Positions 7,409-16,267 are shown, counted from the first letter of the stretch. The stretch: DNA of 64,000 nucleotides from Ancylobacter dichloromethanicus (GCF_018390645.1 NZ_JAHBGC010000020.1:597448-661447); one strand, 5' to 3'. A program made the numbers and translations. The notes: a model not told the origin generated them from the sequence alone.

Positions 7409-8473
7409 TCAGCCCTCCCGGAGGATGCGCGGATGCGGGCTGGCGCGGCGTGCGCGCGGCTTCGCCAGCGACGGGCAGTGGATCTCGATGAGGGCCAGCA
7501 GCGCGGCGCGGCGCGTCTCGCGGTCGGTCTCCTCCGCCCGCTGGCCGGAGAAGATGCGCGATTCCAGCGCGTCCGAGCACAACTGCACGAACCGGGGATC
7601 GTCGATGGAGATCTCGAAACCTTCCTGCGCCGCGACGCGGGCGATCATCAGGCTGGCGCGCAGCGTCGGCGTCTGCTGATAGTCGCCGGAGGCGCGGAAG
7701 GCGCGCACGAGATCGATGATCCGGGCGGCGCCGGCGTCGGCGAGGCCGGTGCGGGCGGCCGTGACCGCAAGTTCCATCGCCCGGTCGGGATAGTCGACGT
7801 CGATGGTGGCGAGCCGGTCGGCCAGGGCGTCCTGACTGGCATGGACGCCGGCATACTCCTGCGGGTTGCTGGTGAAGATGGCCCGGAATTCCGGATGCAC
7901 CCGGATGTAGCACTCTTCCCGCGCCTGCGCCGGCAGGAACAGCATCTTCTCCTCGAACACGCCGAGCAGCACGTTGTGCGTCTCCGGCCGCGAGCGGGTG
8001 AATTCGTCGTAGACCAGGGTGAAGCCCTGGCGGCAGGCCGTCGTGAGGCGGTGGTCGGTCCAGTGCTGGTTGGCGGTCTCTTCCAGCTTGGTGACGTTGT
8101 GGATGAACTGATCCACTACCTTGCGGTAATGGTAGCCGCGCTGCGAGCCGACCAGATCGGCCGTGCCCAGCTCGTTGTCACCGGTGATCACGATCACCGG
8201 CCGGCCGAGCTGAGCGGCCACATGCAGGGCGAGCGTGGTCTTGCCGGTTCCGGCCGGGCCGCGGAAATGAAGCGGATAGCCGGCTTTTAGAAAGCCCAGA
8301 CCGCGCCGGGTGAGGTCGCGGACCTGCTCGGTTTCGACGAAGCCGTTCCGCGGACGGGGCGTCAGCGCGGCCTGGCTGGAACGGCCGCCCACCTTGGGCG
8401 CGAAAGGCTGCGACGCGGCGCCGAACCCGGATGTTGCCGGCAGCGGTTCCCTGGATGCGGCCTCGGTGGTCAT
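7409..8473 (-). CDS. gvpN: Gas vesicle AAA+ ATPase GvpN
   Basis: A 354-residue MoxR-type AAA+ ATPase: Walker A GPAGTGKT at about residue 72, Walker B TLVYDEFTRS, sensor 1 IFTSNPQEYAG, and the GvpN signature GDNELGTADLVGSQ. GvpN is required for full vesicle growth in other systems, probably by ATP-driven handling of GvpA or GvpC. A roughly 50-residue disordered N-terminal extension precedes the ATPase core. RBS GAGGAA precedes the ATG. A 12-bp perfect stem-loop lies between this gene and the GvpC-like gene upstream. Confidence 0.93.
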   Translation of the reverse strand: MTTEAASREPLPATSGFGAASQPFAPKVGGRSSQAALTPRPRNGFVETEQVRDLTRRGLGFLKAGYPLHFRGPAGTGKTTLALHVAAQLGRPVIVITGDNELGTADLVGSQRGYHYRKVVDQFIHNVTKLEETANQHWTDHRLTTACRQGFTLVYDEFTRSRPETHNVLLGVFEEKMLFLPAQAREECYIRVHPEFRAIFTSNPQEYAGVHASQDALADRLATIDVDYPDRAMELAVTAARTGLADAGAARIIDLVRAFRASGDYQQTPTLRASLMIARVAAQEGFEISIDDPRFVQLCSDALESRIFSGQRAEETDRETRRAALLALIEIHCPSLAKPRARRASPHPRILREG

Positions 8474-8520
8474 GCGGAAATTCCTCGTCGGTTGCCGAAT
8501 TCACGATTGGCGCCTTGGGA

Positions 8521-8553
8521 CGGGCGTCGGCGTGCTGACAACGCCGACGCCCG
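8521..8553 (-). terminator. Stem-loop between gvpC-like gene and gvpN (attenuator or mRNA stabiliser)
   Basis: A perfect 12-bp inverted repeat (CGGGCGTCGGCG at 8521-8532, its complement at 8542-8553) with a 9-nt loop, in the 112-bp gap after the GvpC-like gene. There is no U-run, so partial termination or 3'-end protection is more likely than full termination. Confidence 0.55.
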
Positions 8554-8585
8554 CAGGTTTCAGAGAGACGCGCCGGGTATGACGC

Positions 8586-9398
8586 TCACGCGGACTTTCC
8601 TGACGTGGACTTTTCACCCGACCCCTTGTCGCCGGCGCCTTTGGCGACGGTCGGCTTGTTGTCGACCGCGATGGGAGCGGCCACCTTGCCGGGCGCACCC
8701 TGGAGCGGCTCGGCCTTGGCGACCTCCGGCATGGCGGGTTCTACCTTGGCGGGACCGGCCGTCGGCGGCGCCACAACTTCCGGAACGGTGGCGTCGAGTG
8801 TGACCGTCTCGACCTTCAGCATTTCGGCCTTGGGCGCATCCTGCTTTGGCGCCTCGGGCGGGGCCTTCCCGGCGTTCGCGGCGGCCGGCGCCGAGCGGAC
8901 GCGCCCGTGCCAGATGCCCGACGCCGCCTGCCGGTCGCCGGTCAGGGCGGCGAGAAAGGCGAGATTGCCGGTCGTCGACTCATGCACGGCGGCACTGAGG
9001 GCGTTGCGGTCCAACTGGCGCTGGCGAAGGTCCGCCGCTTCCGCCTTGCGGCGCATGGCGGACTGCGTGCCCATCCATTTGCGCGTGCTGCTCCGCAACG
9101 CCGCGAAGCCTTCTGACCGATCGTGATAGAGGCGGGCGGCTTGCTTGATGCGCGCCTTGCGGTAGCCATCAATGCGCTCATCGGCTTGGCCGAGCAGAAT
9201 GGCAGTGCTGAGTTTGATGGTACGCAACGCCTCGCTGAGGCGGTGCTGCTGCTCCGAGGCCATCCGGCGTCGGGCGGCATGGGCGTCGCCCAAATGGCGA
9301 GTGGTATCCTTGCGGATGCCGCCAAGCGCCGCGTGACGGGCCTCGCGGGTTGAGGCCAGTGTCGCGACGGTGTGGGAAATCTGGCCGGCCAAAGACAT
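8586..9398 (-). CDS. gvpC: GvpC-like gas vesicle outer-surface protein with 33-residue repeats
   Basis: A 270-residue protein. After MSLAGQ come about four helical repeats with a 33-residue period (about 2-34, 35-67, 68-100, 101-133). Each opens with an L-x-x-A-type turn such as HLGDAHAAR or LLGQADER and is rich in Arg, Ala and Gln. Cyanobacterial GvpC has the same period and a similar AR-rich opening, and binds lengthwise outside the GvpA shell to strengthen it. Residues 160-270 are a low-complexity Ala/Pro/Lys/Val tail ending in Gly/Ser/Lys. The position directly after gvpA fits GvpC. The assignment rests on repeat period and position, since sequence identity to cyanobacterial GvpC is weak. 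Confidence 0.65.
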   Translation of the reverse strand: MSLAGQISHTVATLASTREARHAALGGIRKDTTRHLGDAHAARRRMASEQQHRLSEALRTIKLSTAILLGQADERIDGYRKARIKQAARLYHDRSEGFAALRSSTRKWMGTQSAMRRKAEAADLRQRQLDRNALSAAVHESTTGNLAFLAALTGDRQAASGIWHGRVRSAPAAANAGKAPPEAPKQDAPKAEMLKVETVTLDATVPEVVAPPTAGPAKVEPAMPEVAKAEPLQGAPGKVAAPIAVDNKPTVAKGAGDKGSGEKSTSGKSA

Positions 9399-9496
9399 GC
9401 TCCGATGCTCCTTGCCCCAAGATTGAATTGCTCTTGCCTTCGCTGGAGGCACGAAGGGCGCATCGGCCATCCAGCCGGGCATCCGATGGCGGGGTT

Positions 9497-9527
9497 ACCG
9501 ATCAGCCTGCGCGGCAAGCTGATCGGT
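9497..9527 (-). repeat. Stem-loop 1 of the gvpA-gvpC intergenic region
   Basis: A perfect 10-bp inverted repeat (ACCGATCAGC at 9497-9506, GCTGATCGGT at 9518-9527) with an 11-nt loop, on the transcript downstream of gvpA and about 100 nt before the GvpC-like start. It has no U-run. Confidence 0.55.
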
Positions 9528-9592
9528 CCTGGCATCGAAGCCCCGTGCGCAGGCACCAATGGTCCCTGCGGCAGTGTCGATCCCCGGTGAAC

Positions 9593-9637
9593 ACGAGCCT
9601 GGACGGGCTCGTCCGATCGGATCGCGAGACCCGATCG
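9593..9637 (-). terminator. Tandem stem-loops directly downstream of gvpA
   Basis: Two adjacent perfect 7-bp inverted repeats: ACGAGCC (9593-9599) with GGCTCGT (9606-9612), and CGATCGG (9614-9620) with CCGATCG (9631-9637). They begin 8 bases after the gvpA stop codon. The placement suits partial termination or 3' protection that would let gvpA mRNA greatly outnumber the rest of the operon. Confidence 0.55.
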
Positions 9638-9645
9638 ACTCACCT

Positions 9646-9858
9646 TCACGCGGTCTGGGCGCTCGCGGTGAGGCCAACGGCCTCAGCGTACTTCAGGTAG
9701 GTGTCGACGCCGGCGACGACGACGCGGGCCTCGACAGCCAGCAGCTCGATGCCGACCAGCGAAACGCGAACCCAAGCATCGACCACCACGCCCTTGTCGA
9801 GGATGCGATCCACGACTTCGGCGAGGCTGCTCGAGGCGTTGATCTTCTCTACGGCCAT
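9646..9858 (-). CDS. gvpA: Major gas vesicle structural protein GvpA
   Basis: A 70-residue protein that matches GvpA along its whole length: [21 protein letters not shown], then [32 protein letters not shown]. It forms the ribbed hydrophobic shell that excludes water. The start at 9858 has an optimal AGGAGG ribosome binding site. It is the first gene of the leftward operon and the only true gvpA in the window. Conservation is so high that the call is certain. Confidence 0.98.
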   Translation of the reverse strand: MAVEKINASSSLAEVVDRILDKGVVVDAWVRVSLVGIELLAVEARVVVAGVDTYLKYAEAVGLTASAQTA

Positions 9859-10396
9859 TTGAACCTCCTCAGAATGAAAGCTGGATAATTCCCGAATGTC
9901 ACCGAACGAGCCCCGACTGAGCCTCCGACGGAGCCTTCGAGCGACGCAACAGTGCGATGGACGGGACCCGGAGCGAAAGGCGCGTGATTCCACCCTCCCG
10001 CCATGGAAACCCGGCCGGCTCCAGTGGATCATGGTACCAATAGGGGGGAGCCCTGATCCGAACGGGGGAAGCCCCGGGCGACCATGGGGCAACGGGCGGT
10101 TCGACGGCTCAAGACCCGCCTTTCGCCACATCAGCAAGTGGTATCATTCGGGGGCTGTGGTAGTATATTCAACTCCCGCGCGCCGGGAGCGCCAGCGCAA
10201 GGGCTGTGTTTCGTCCCAACATGGCGTGTGATTCACATCGTTCTTAAGTTACGAGACCAGCCAATGTCTCTTGATTGAAATATTCAGATGAATAATATCA
10301 GATCCCGCTGCGACTCCGGCAACGCAGTGCTATGACAATTTAGAATTGTTTAGCAATAAATGGCCTTGATGGCAACATTTTATTGGGATTTTTAAA
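9859..10396. promoter_or_regulatory. Divergent regulatory region between gvpA and the histidine kinase gene
   Basis: A 538-bp gene-free stretch. The part from about 10240 to the kinase start is markedly A+T-rich against a G+C-rich background. Visible elements: a perfect palindrome ACAATT-TAG-AATTGT at 10335-10349, ATTCA-GA-TGAAT at 10282-10293, and a direct repeat GTGGTATCAT/GTGGTAGTAT at 10138-10147 and 10157-10166. It must hold the gvpA promoter (leftward) and the kinase promoter (rightward); no convincing -35/-10 pair for gvpA could be fixed by eye. Confidence 0.6.
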
Positions 10397-11590
10397 ATGA
10401 ATTCATTTGTAATACTAAATAATTATCCAAATCGGGCGTTTGAATCTCCCGGAAGCCTTTCCGGGAAGCGATCGAAGCGGCGGCCGCCAGGCGACTATGT
10501 CGGTGTCGTCCTGGAGAAGTTCCCCGAGGGGGTGATCAGTTTCAGGCGCGGCATAGTGCGCTCGGCCAATCTCGCCTTTGCGCGGCTGTTCGGCGTCGCG
10601 CGGGCGCAGGTGGTTGGCTGCCCGCTGCGTGAACTCCTTACCCGGCTGTCCTTCGCTCCCGACGACATTTCCGCCCTGCTCACCACCCCGCCGAACCAGG
10701 GCGCGGATATGGACGTGGTGCGGATCGCCGGAGGCACGGCGTCGCAGGACCTGCGGGTTCGGCGGTTTTCGATCGACGGCGAAGGCGCGCGGGCGCTGGA
10801 GGCGCTGGCTTTCGTCGACGAGACCTCAAGGCGCGCCACCCAACGCTCGACCGAGGTGCTGGTGGAGGAACTGCTCCGCGCCGACCGGCAGGCGGCTCTC
10901 GGCGAGATGGCCATGGCGCTGGCACACGAGATCAACCAGCCGCTCGGCGCCATCGTCAATTTCGCCGGCGCTGCCCGCAGGTCGCTAATGGGGCGGGCCG
11001 TTCGCGTGGGCGAACTGGAAGAGGTGCTCATCAATATCGGCGCCGAAGCGGCACGGGCCGGGGATGTGATCAAGAGCCTGCGCTCATTCCTGAAGGGATC
11101 GCCGCAATCCTCCGCTGCGGCTTGCGTGAATGCCGCGGTGACGGTGGTGCTCGGCTTCGCCGGGCCCGCGATGCGGGAGCAGTCGGTCGACTTCAGACTG
11201 CAGCTCGCGGCCGATCTGCCGCCCGTGCAGGGCGACCAGATCATCCTTCAGCAGATCATCCTCAACCTCGTTACCAATGCCATCCAGGCGATGGGCGCGC
11301 AGCCGCTGGGTCAGCGCCATCTCGATATTCATACGCTGCGCGAAAGTGCGTCCAATGTGCGGGTAGATGTGCTCGACACCGGCATCGGCCTGCCCAAGGA
11401 ACTCGGCGAGCGGATATTCGAGCCGTTCATCACCACCAAGGCGAATGGTTCGGGGCTCGGCCTGTCGATCGCCCGCACACTGGCCCAGCGATTGGGCGGG
11501 GCCATCGAGGCGGCGGCGCAGCCGGGCGAAGGTACGCGCTTCACCATTCGCCTGCCCTGTCGCGGCGAAGACGAGACGCCCGATGCGTGA
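10397..11590 (+). CDS. PAS-domain sensor histidine kinase (FixL-like, cytoplasmic)
   Basis: A 397-residue kinase without membrane segments. A PAS-type sensor (about 35-140) is followed by the phosphoacceptor helix MALAHEINQPLGAI with His177, then a HATPase_c domain: N-box LNLVTNAIQAM, G1 DTGIGLP, F-box FEPFITTK and G2 GSGLGLSIAR. The HEINQPL signature is typical of the FixL/DctB group. It probably autophosphorylates in response to an internal cue and passes phosphate to the regulator that overlaps its stop by 8 nt. It is divergent from gvpA. The first dozen codons are A+T-rich, unlike the rest of the gene. Confidence 0.88.
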   Translation: MNSFVILNNYPNRAFESPGSLSGKRSKRRPPGDYVGVVLEKFPEGVISFRRGIVRSANLAFARLFGVARAQVVGCPLRELLTRLSFAPDDISALLTTPPNQGADMDVVRIAGGTASQDLRVRRFSIDGEGARALEALAFVDETSRRATQRSTEVLVEELLRADRQAALGEMAMALAHEINQPLGAIVNFAGAARRSLMGRAVRVGELEEVLINIGAEAARAGDVIKSLRSFLKGSPQSSAAACVNAAVTVVLGFAGPAMREQSVDFRLQLAADLPPVQGDQIILQQIILNLVTNAIQAMGAQPLGQRHLDIHTLRESASNVRVDVLDTGIGLPKELGERIFEPFITTKANGSGLGLSIARTLAQRLGGAIEAAAQPGEGTRFTIRLPCRGEDETPDA

Positions 11591-12278
11591 GCCGGCGGTC
11601 TACATCGTCGACGACGACCCCGGGCTCAACGCCTCTCTGGCAGCCCTGTTTCGCTCGGTTGGCCTGAAGACGGAATTGTTCCAGCACCCGCAGCCTTTCC
11701 TTGAACTCGCCCATATCAGCCGCCCATCCTGCCTGCTGCTGGACGTCCGCCTGCCCGGAATCAATGGCATCGAGGTTCTGGAGCAGGTGGGCCGGATAGG
11801 CTGGACCATGCCAGTGGTCATGATCAGTGGCCATGCGGACGTGGTGATGGCGGTGCGGGCGCTACATGCTGGCGCGCGGGACTTCCTCGAAAAGCCGGTC
11901 AACGACACGGTGCTGCTGCAACTCGTGCAGCACTGGATCCGCTGGGATTCGCAGAATTACTCCTGCGAACTGATCTGCGACGACATTCGCGCCAAGCTCG
12001 CAATGCTGACAGAGCGTGAGCAGTCCGTGCTGCAGTGCATGCTGCGCGGCCAGCCCAACAAGGTCGCGGCGCATACGTTGAATCTCAGCGTCAAGGCGGT
12101 GGAGGGGCACCGTATCAACCTGCTGCACAAGATGGGCGTGCAGTCGCCCGTCGAACTGGTGCGAATGGTGGGTAGCTGCCCCAAGGCGACCCATAGTCCG
12201 ATGCGCTGCTCGCGTGAACACGCGGCAGGCCGCAACGCGTCCTTACATGACTGCCCCCTCGCGCGCCGATCCCGGTAG
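11583..12278 (+). CDS. FixJ-family response regulator (receiver plus LuxR-type HTH)
   Basis: A 231-residue protein. The receiver domain (1-125) has the acidic pocket VDDDPG, phosphoacceptor Asp54 in LLLDVRLPG, VMISGHAD (FixJ-type Thr/Ser switch) and Lys in FLEKPV. A LuxR-type HTH follows at about 140-200: LTEREQSVLQCMLRGQPNK, then SVKAVEGHRINLLHKMGVQS. A roughly 35-residue polar, Cys- and His-containing tail is unusual for FixJ. The ATG overlaps the kinase stop by 8 nt, so the two are co-translated. Target genes are unknown; the divergent gvp operon is the obvious candidate. Confidence 0.88.
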   Translation: MREPAVYIVDDDPGLNASLAALFRSVGLKTELFQHPQPFLELAHISRPSCLLLDVRLPGINGIEVLEQVGRIGWTMPVVMISGHADVVMAVRALHAGARDFLEKPVNDTVLLQLVQHWIRWDSQNYSCELICDDIRAKLAMLTEREQSVLQCMLRGQPNKVAAHTLNLSVKAVEGHRINLLHKMGVQSPVELVRMVGSCPKATHSPMRCSREHAAGRNASLHDCPLARRSR

Positions 12279-12420
12279 GCGACGAGGCAGGGCGGAACCG
12301 GAGCACAGGGCATCTCCCCTACCGTGCCGTTCGCCAGGGGGGCGGCGCGCCTTGCCGGTCGTAGGCGGCGTGGGTCGACGACTTCGTTCGCCGGGCCGGC
12401 TTGAGACATCCACCAAGGAA

Positions 12421-12490
12421 ATGACCATGCCATATGACGTCGCCATCATCGGGGGCGGCTATGCCGAATGGCCGCCGCCCTCCAGCTTCC
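12421..12490 (+). pseudogene. Truncated 5' end of an FAD/NAD(P)-binding oxidoreductase gene
   Basis: From 12427 (or 12421) the frame reads MPYDVAIIGGGYA, the dinucleotide-binding GxGGYAG opening of thioredoxin-reductase-like flavoproteins, behind an AAGGAA ribosome binding site. At about 12468 one base appears lost: reading on in another frame restores MAAALQL, the expected continuation. Beyond roughly 12490 no family residues are recognisable, and the LysR gene end begins at 12620. It is best read as the frameshifted, truncated remnant of a lost gene. The remaining gene-free sequence at 12279-12619 shows nothing else I can assign. Confidence 0.5.
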
Positions 12491-12619
12491 GCGCGCGTCA
12501 CCGCGCCCCGCTGCGCGCCAATCTCGCCCGATGTCCGGGCGGGGGCTCGATTGCTTCGCTCGCTGGCATTCGACCCCGGGGAGTGAGGAGGCACGCGCGG
12601 CATCCGCTTCGTCGGGGAC

Positions 12620-13489
12620 TCAGGCGGGACGCAGGGCGCGGGCGAGGTCGAAGAACGCCCGTATGGTCTTCGCGTGGGCACGCTCGCTGAGGCAGATCAG
12701 CGCCTCCTCCATCAGCACCGGCTCGCCGGCGATCGGTATCTTGACCAGCCGCGGGTCGAGCCCGAACTCGGCCTCGGAGACGAAACCGATGCCGAGGCCG
12801 GCGGCGACGATTTCGCGCACCGCCTCGCGGCCCTCGGCCTCGATGGCGAAGGCAAGCGCGATCCCCGCCTTCGCCGCGCTCTCCTCCAGCCGCCGCCGGG
12901 TCTTTGAGCCGCCCTCACGGCCGACGAGGGGATGCCGGGCGAGTTCGGCGAGCGCGAGCGCCGGCGAACCGGCGAGCGGGTGGTCGCGCGCGACGAAGGC
13001 AGTGATCGGCGTGGAGTCAAGGCGGATGAGGTCGAACTCCCGACGAGGGTTCAGATCGCCGAGCACGCCGATATCGGCCTCGTAGTTCAGAAGGTTTTCG
13101 ACCACGGTCTCGGTGTTGCCCGCGCGCAGCGACACCGTGACGCCGGGATATCTCTGCCGGAAGGCCTGGAGGACGTGGACGATGTGATGCGCCGCGTCCG
13201 CCACGATGCGCAACGTGCCGACGCGCAGCGCGCGCGATTCAGACAGCAGTTCCAGTGCCTGGTCCTCGGCATCGAACAGACGGCGGGTGACCGCCAGCAA
13301 CCGTTCTCCCGCCGGAGTCAGCGCGATCTGCCGGCGGGTGCGGTCGAACAGCAGCACATCGTACTCGGCCTCAAGCCTGCGCACCTGGTCGGAGATGGCC
13401 GGCTGGGTGAGGAAGAGTTCGGCGGCCGCGCGCGAGAAGCCGCCGGAGATCGCGACATGATGAAAGGCCCGGAGCTGGACGTAGCGCAC
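12620..13489 (-). CDS. LysR-family transcriptional regulator of the phosphonate operon
   Basis: A 289-residue protein of normal LysR length. An N-terminal winged HTH (about 2-60: [33 protein letters not shown]) is followed by a two-lobed effector-binding domain (about 90-285). It is divergent from phnW with 155 bp between, the classic arrangement for a LysR activator that senses the pathway substrate. It probably controls phnW-pbfA-phnX in response to aminoethylphosphonate or a product (inference from position). Confidence 0.88.
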   Translation of the reverse strand: MRYVQLRAFHHVAISGGFSRAAAELFLTQPAISDQVRRLEAEYDVLLFDRTRRQIALTPAGERLLAVTRRLFDAEDQALELLSESRALRVGTLRIVADAAHHIVHVLQAFRQRYPGVTVSLRAGNTETVVENLLNYEADIGVLGDLNPRREFDLIRLDSTPITAFVARDHPLAGSPALALAELARHPLVGREGGSKTRRRLEESAAKAGIALAFAIEAEGREAVREIVAAGLGIGFVSEAEFGLDPRLVKIPIAGEPVLMEEALICLSERAHAKTIRAFFDLARALRPA

Positions 13490-13554
13490 GATGTCATCCG
13501 CCGCCGGTCCGGCCGGGAGCGCCCCTGAGAATGCGAGCAGGCATATCGTACCAA

Positions 13555-13572
13555 TTTATAGGTCGATATAAA
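13555..13572. promoter_or_regulatory. Candidate LysR operator between the divergent regulator and phnW
   Basis: A perfect inverted repeat TTTATA-GGTCGA-TATAAA in the only A+T-rich stretch of the 155-bp divergent region, 66 bp upstream of the LysR start and 73 bp upstream of phnW. LysR sites are dyads with T and A ends spaced about 11 apart. The assignment is by position and symmetry only. Confidence 0.45.
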
Positions 13573-13644
13573 ATAACGATTTTTCAAATGGATAGTGACA
13601 CGCCATTCTGGCGCCGTGCTGCGGGATCATTGGGAGGAAGCTCG

Positions 13645-14850
13645 ATGCCGGATCGCCAGAACGACGAGGCCGCGACGGCGGCGTTCGCGCCCCCTCTGCT
13701 CGGGGAGCCTTATCTGCTCACACCTGGCCCGCTGACAACCGCGGCTGCGGTGAAGCAGGCGATGCTGCGCGACTGGGGATCGTGGGACGGGGATTTCCAC
13801 GCGCTGACCGCCGAATTGCGGCGCCGGCTGCTGGCGATGATCGGCGATACCCAAGGCGAATTCGACTGCGTGCCGATGCAGGGCAGCGGTACATTCTGCG
13901 TCGAGGCCATGCTCGGCACGCTGGTGCCGCGCGAGGGCAAGGTGCTGGTGCTCGCCAACGGCGCCTATGGGCTGCGGGCGGCGCAGATCCTGCGCACGCT
14001 CGGCCGGGCCCATGCGGTGATCGACAAGGGTGATTACCTGCCGCCGCGCGGCGAGGAGGTGGGCGCCGCGCTCGACGCCGATCCCGCCATCACCCACGTG
14101 CTGGCGATCCACTGCGAGACCAGCTCCGGCATTCTCAACCCGGTGGCGGAGATTTCGCAGGCGGTCGAGGCGCGCGGCCGCAAGCTGCTGATCGATTCGA
14201 TGAGTGCGTTCGGTGCCGTGCCGGCGGATGCGGGGACGCTGCGCTACGAGGCCATCGTGTCCTCCGCCAACAAGTGCATCGAGGGCGTGCCCGGCTTCGG
14301 CTTCGTCATCGCCCGCAAAAGTGCGCTGGAGGCCGCCAGGGGCAATTGCCATTCGCTGAGCCTCGACCTGCACGACCAGTGGACGGTGATGGAGAAGACC
14401 GGCCAGTGGCGCTTCACGCCGCCGACCCATGTGGTGGCGGCCTTCATCGAGGCGCTGCGTCTTCACGCGGCCGAGGGCGGCGTCGCCGCTCGCGGGGCCC
14501 GCTACGTGCAGAACCGCGACGTGCTGGTCGCCGGCATGCGCGCGGCCGGATTCGAGACGCTGCTCGCCGACCGCTGGCTGTCGCCGATCATCGTCACCTT
14601 CTTCTGCCCGGCCGACCCGAACTTCGCCTTTCCCCGTTTCTACGAGCTGATGAAGGCGAAGGGGTTCCTCATCTATCCCGGCAAGCTCACCGTGGCGGAG
14701 AGTTTTCGCGTCGGCTGCATCGGCCATCTCGACGCGACGGTGATGCGTGCGGTGGTCGCGGCGGCAAGGCAGTCGCTGGACGAGATGGGCGTCGCCAGCG
14801 CCGCGCCGGCACCGGATGTGCTGGGCGAACGCGCCGCGCTGGTCGCCTGA
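13645..14850 (+). CDS. phnW: 2-Aminoethylphosphonate:pyruvate aminotransferase
   Basis: A 401-residue class V PLP aminotransferase that converts 2-aminoethylphosphonate plus pyruvate to phosphonoacetaldehyde plus alanine. It shows [18 protein letters not shown] at the start, [14 protein letters not shown], and the PLP lysine Lys210 in [15 protein letters not shown], a strong PhnW signature. The start at 13645 is chosen because GGGAGGAAG precedes it; in-frame ATGs at 13531 and 13588 lack this and would add non-homologous residues. It is the first gene of the phnW-pbfA-phnX operon. Confidence 0.93.
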   Translation: MPDRQNDEAATAAFAPPLLGEPYLLTPGPLTTAAAVKQAMLRDWGSWDGDFHALTAELRRRLLAMIGDTQGEFDCVPMQGSGTFCVEAMLGTLVPREGKVLVLANGAYGLRAAQILRTLGRAHAVIDKGDYLPPRGEEVGAALDADPAITHVLAIHCETSSGILNPVAEISQAVEARGRKLLIDSMSAFGAVPADAGTLRYEAIVSSANKCIEGVPGFGFVIARKSALEAARGNCHSLSLDLHDQWTVMEKTGQWRFTPPTHVVAAFIEALRLHAAEGGVAARGARYVQNRDVLVAGMRAAGFETLLADRWLSPIIVTFFCPADPNFAFPRFYELMKAKGFLIYPGKLTVAESFRVGCIGHLDATVMRAVVAAARQSLDEMGVASAAPAPDVLGERAALVA

Positions 14851-14858
14851 GGCACGCC

Positions 14859-16220
14859 ATGTCCATCCCCTCCCTCCCGCTGGTTCACACCGAGGGCGAA
14901 TCCAACACCTCGGCCGCCCGCGCTCAATGGGCAGCGCGCCAGCGGAACCGTGCCACCACGGAGCTGCTCAAGCGCGACGCCGATGCCTTCCTGCACCAGA
15001 GCCTTTCCAGCCCCTGCGTGTCGGCCATCGCCAGGGCCGAGGGCATCTGGATCGAGGATACGGAAGGCCGGCGCACCATGGATTTCCATGGCAACAGCGT
15101 GCATCACATCGGCTATGGCCACCCGCGCCTGAGGGCGGCGATCAAGGCGCAGATGGACGAACTGTGCTTCGCGCCGCGCCGTTTCACCTGCGCGCCGGCG
15201 GTGGAACTGGCGGAGACGCTGGGACGGCTGGCGCCGGGCAGGCTCGACAAGGTGCTGTTCACCACCGGTGGCTCGGATGCCGTCGAAGTGGCGCTGAAGC
15301 TGGCCCGCGCCGCCACCGGACGCTTCAAGACGCTGTCGTTCTGGGATGCGTTTCACGGTGCCGGCTTTGGCGCGGCGAGCGTCGGCGGCGAGGCGACCTT
15401 TCGCTCGGGCATAGCCGGCCCGCTGCTGCCCGGGGCCGAGCATGTCGCGCCCTGGGCCGGCCATGGCTGCGCCTATGGCCACCACAATCTGGAAGAGTCG
15501 GCGCGCGCCTGCGCTGCCATGATCGCCTATGTGCTCGGCCGCGAGGGCGACATCGCCGCCTTCATCGCCGAGCCGATGCGCGCCACCCCGCTGGTGCCGG
15601 CGCCGGGCTTCTGGAAGGCGGTGCGCGCGGCCTGCGACCGCCATGGCACGCTGCTGATCTTCGACGAGATTCCCACCGGTCTCGGCAAGACCGGGCGCTT
15701 TTTCGCCAGCGCGCATGACGAGGTGACGCCCGACATGATCGTGCTCGGCAAGGCGCTGGGTGGCGGTATCCTGCCGATCGCGGCGGTGATCGCCCACCAC
15801 GACCTCGATGTCGCCGGCGACTATGCCATCGGCCACTACACCCACGAGAAGAACCCGGTGACCGCCCGCGCGGCCCTGACCACGATTGCGATCATCCGCG
15901 AGGAAGGTCTCGCGGAACGCGCCGCCGAACTGGGCGAGCACGCGATGGGCCGCCTGCGCGAGGTGATGGCGCGCTCGCCTTACATCGGCGACGTCCGCGG
16001 GCGGGGGCTGCTGATGGGGATCGAGATGGTTCTGGACAAGGCGGAGCGGCAGCCGAACCGGCGGCTTGCCGAGGCGGTCTATTATCGCTGCCTTGAGGCC
16101 GGGCTGAGCTTCAAGGTCAGCCAGGGCAACGTGCTCACCCTTTCCCCGCCGCTGGTTATCGCGCGCGAGGATCTCGACCGGGCGCTCGACATCGTCGAGG
16201 CCGCCATCCTCGCCGGCTGA
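14859..16220 (+). CDS. pbfA: (R)-1-hydroxy-2-aminoethylphosphonate ammonia-lyase (PbfA)
   Basis: A 453-residue protein of class III aminotransferase fold: MDFHGNSVHHIGYGHP, FTTGGSDAVEVALKLAR, the Asp of LIFDEIPTGLGKTG, and PLP Lys298 in VLGKALGGG. Between phnW and phnX this family is PbfA, which eliminates ammonia from (R)-1-hydroxy-2-aminoethylphosphonate to give phosphonoacetaldehyde, so a second phosphonate feeds into PhnX. It starts 8 bp after phnW. An ordinary transaminase role is the alternative, but the operon and the GNSVHH-type motif favour PbfA. Confidence 0.85.
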   Translation: MSIPSLPLVHTEGESNTSAARAQWAARQRNRATTELLKRDADAFLHQSLSSPCVSAIARAEGIWIEDTEGRRTMDFHGNSVHHIGYGHPRLRAAIKAQMDELCFAPRRFTCAPAVELAETLGRLAPGRLDKVLFTTGGSDAVEVALKLARAATGRFKTLSFWDAFHGAGFGAASVGGEATFRSGIAGPLLPGAEHVAPWAGHGCAYGHHNLEESARACAAMIAYVLGREGDIAAFIAEPMRATPLVPAPGFWKAVRAACDRHGTLLIFDEIPTGLGKTGRFFASAHDEVTPDMIVLGKALGGGILPIAAVIAHHDLDVAGDYAIGHYTHEKNPVTARAALTTIAIIREEGLAERAAELGEHAMGRLREVMARSPYIGDVRGRGLLMGIEMVLDKAERQPNRRLAEAVYYRCLEAGLSFKVSQGNVLTLSPPLVIAREDLDRALDIVEAAILAG

Positions 16221-16267
16221 CCGGCTCCGCTGTCCCCTTCCTTCACGCTGCCGACCTCTTCAACCGG

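Noticed and set aside
10240..10396. The A+T-rich stretch before the kinase considered as a mobile-element end or attachment site
   Set aside because: No terminal inverted repeats, target-site duplication, transposase or integrase gene could be seen. The short dyads fit operators better.
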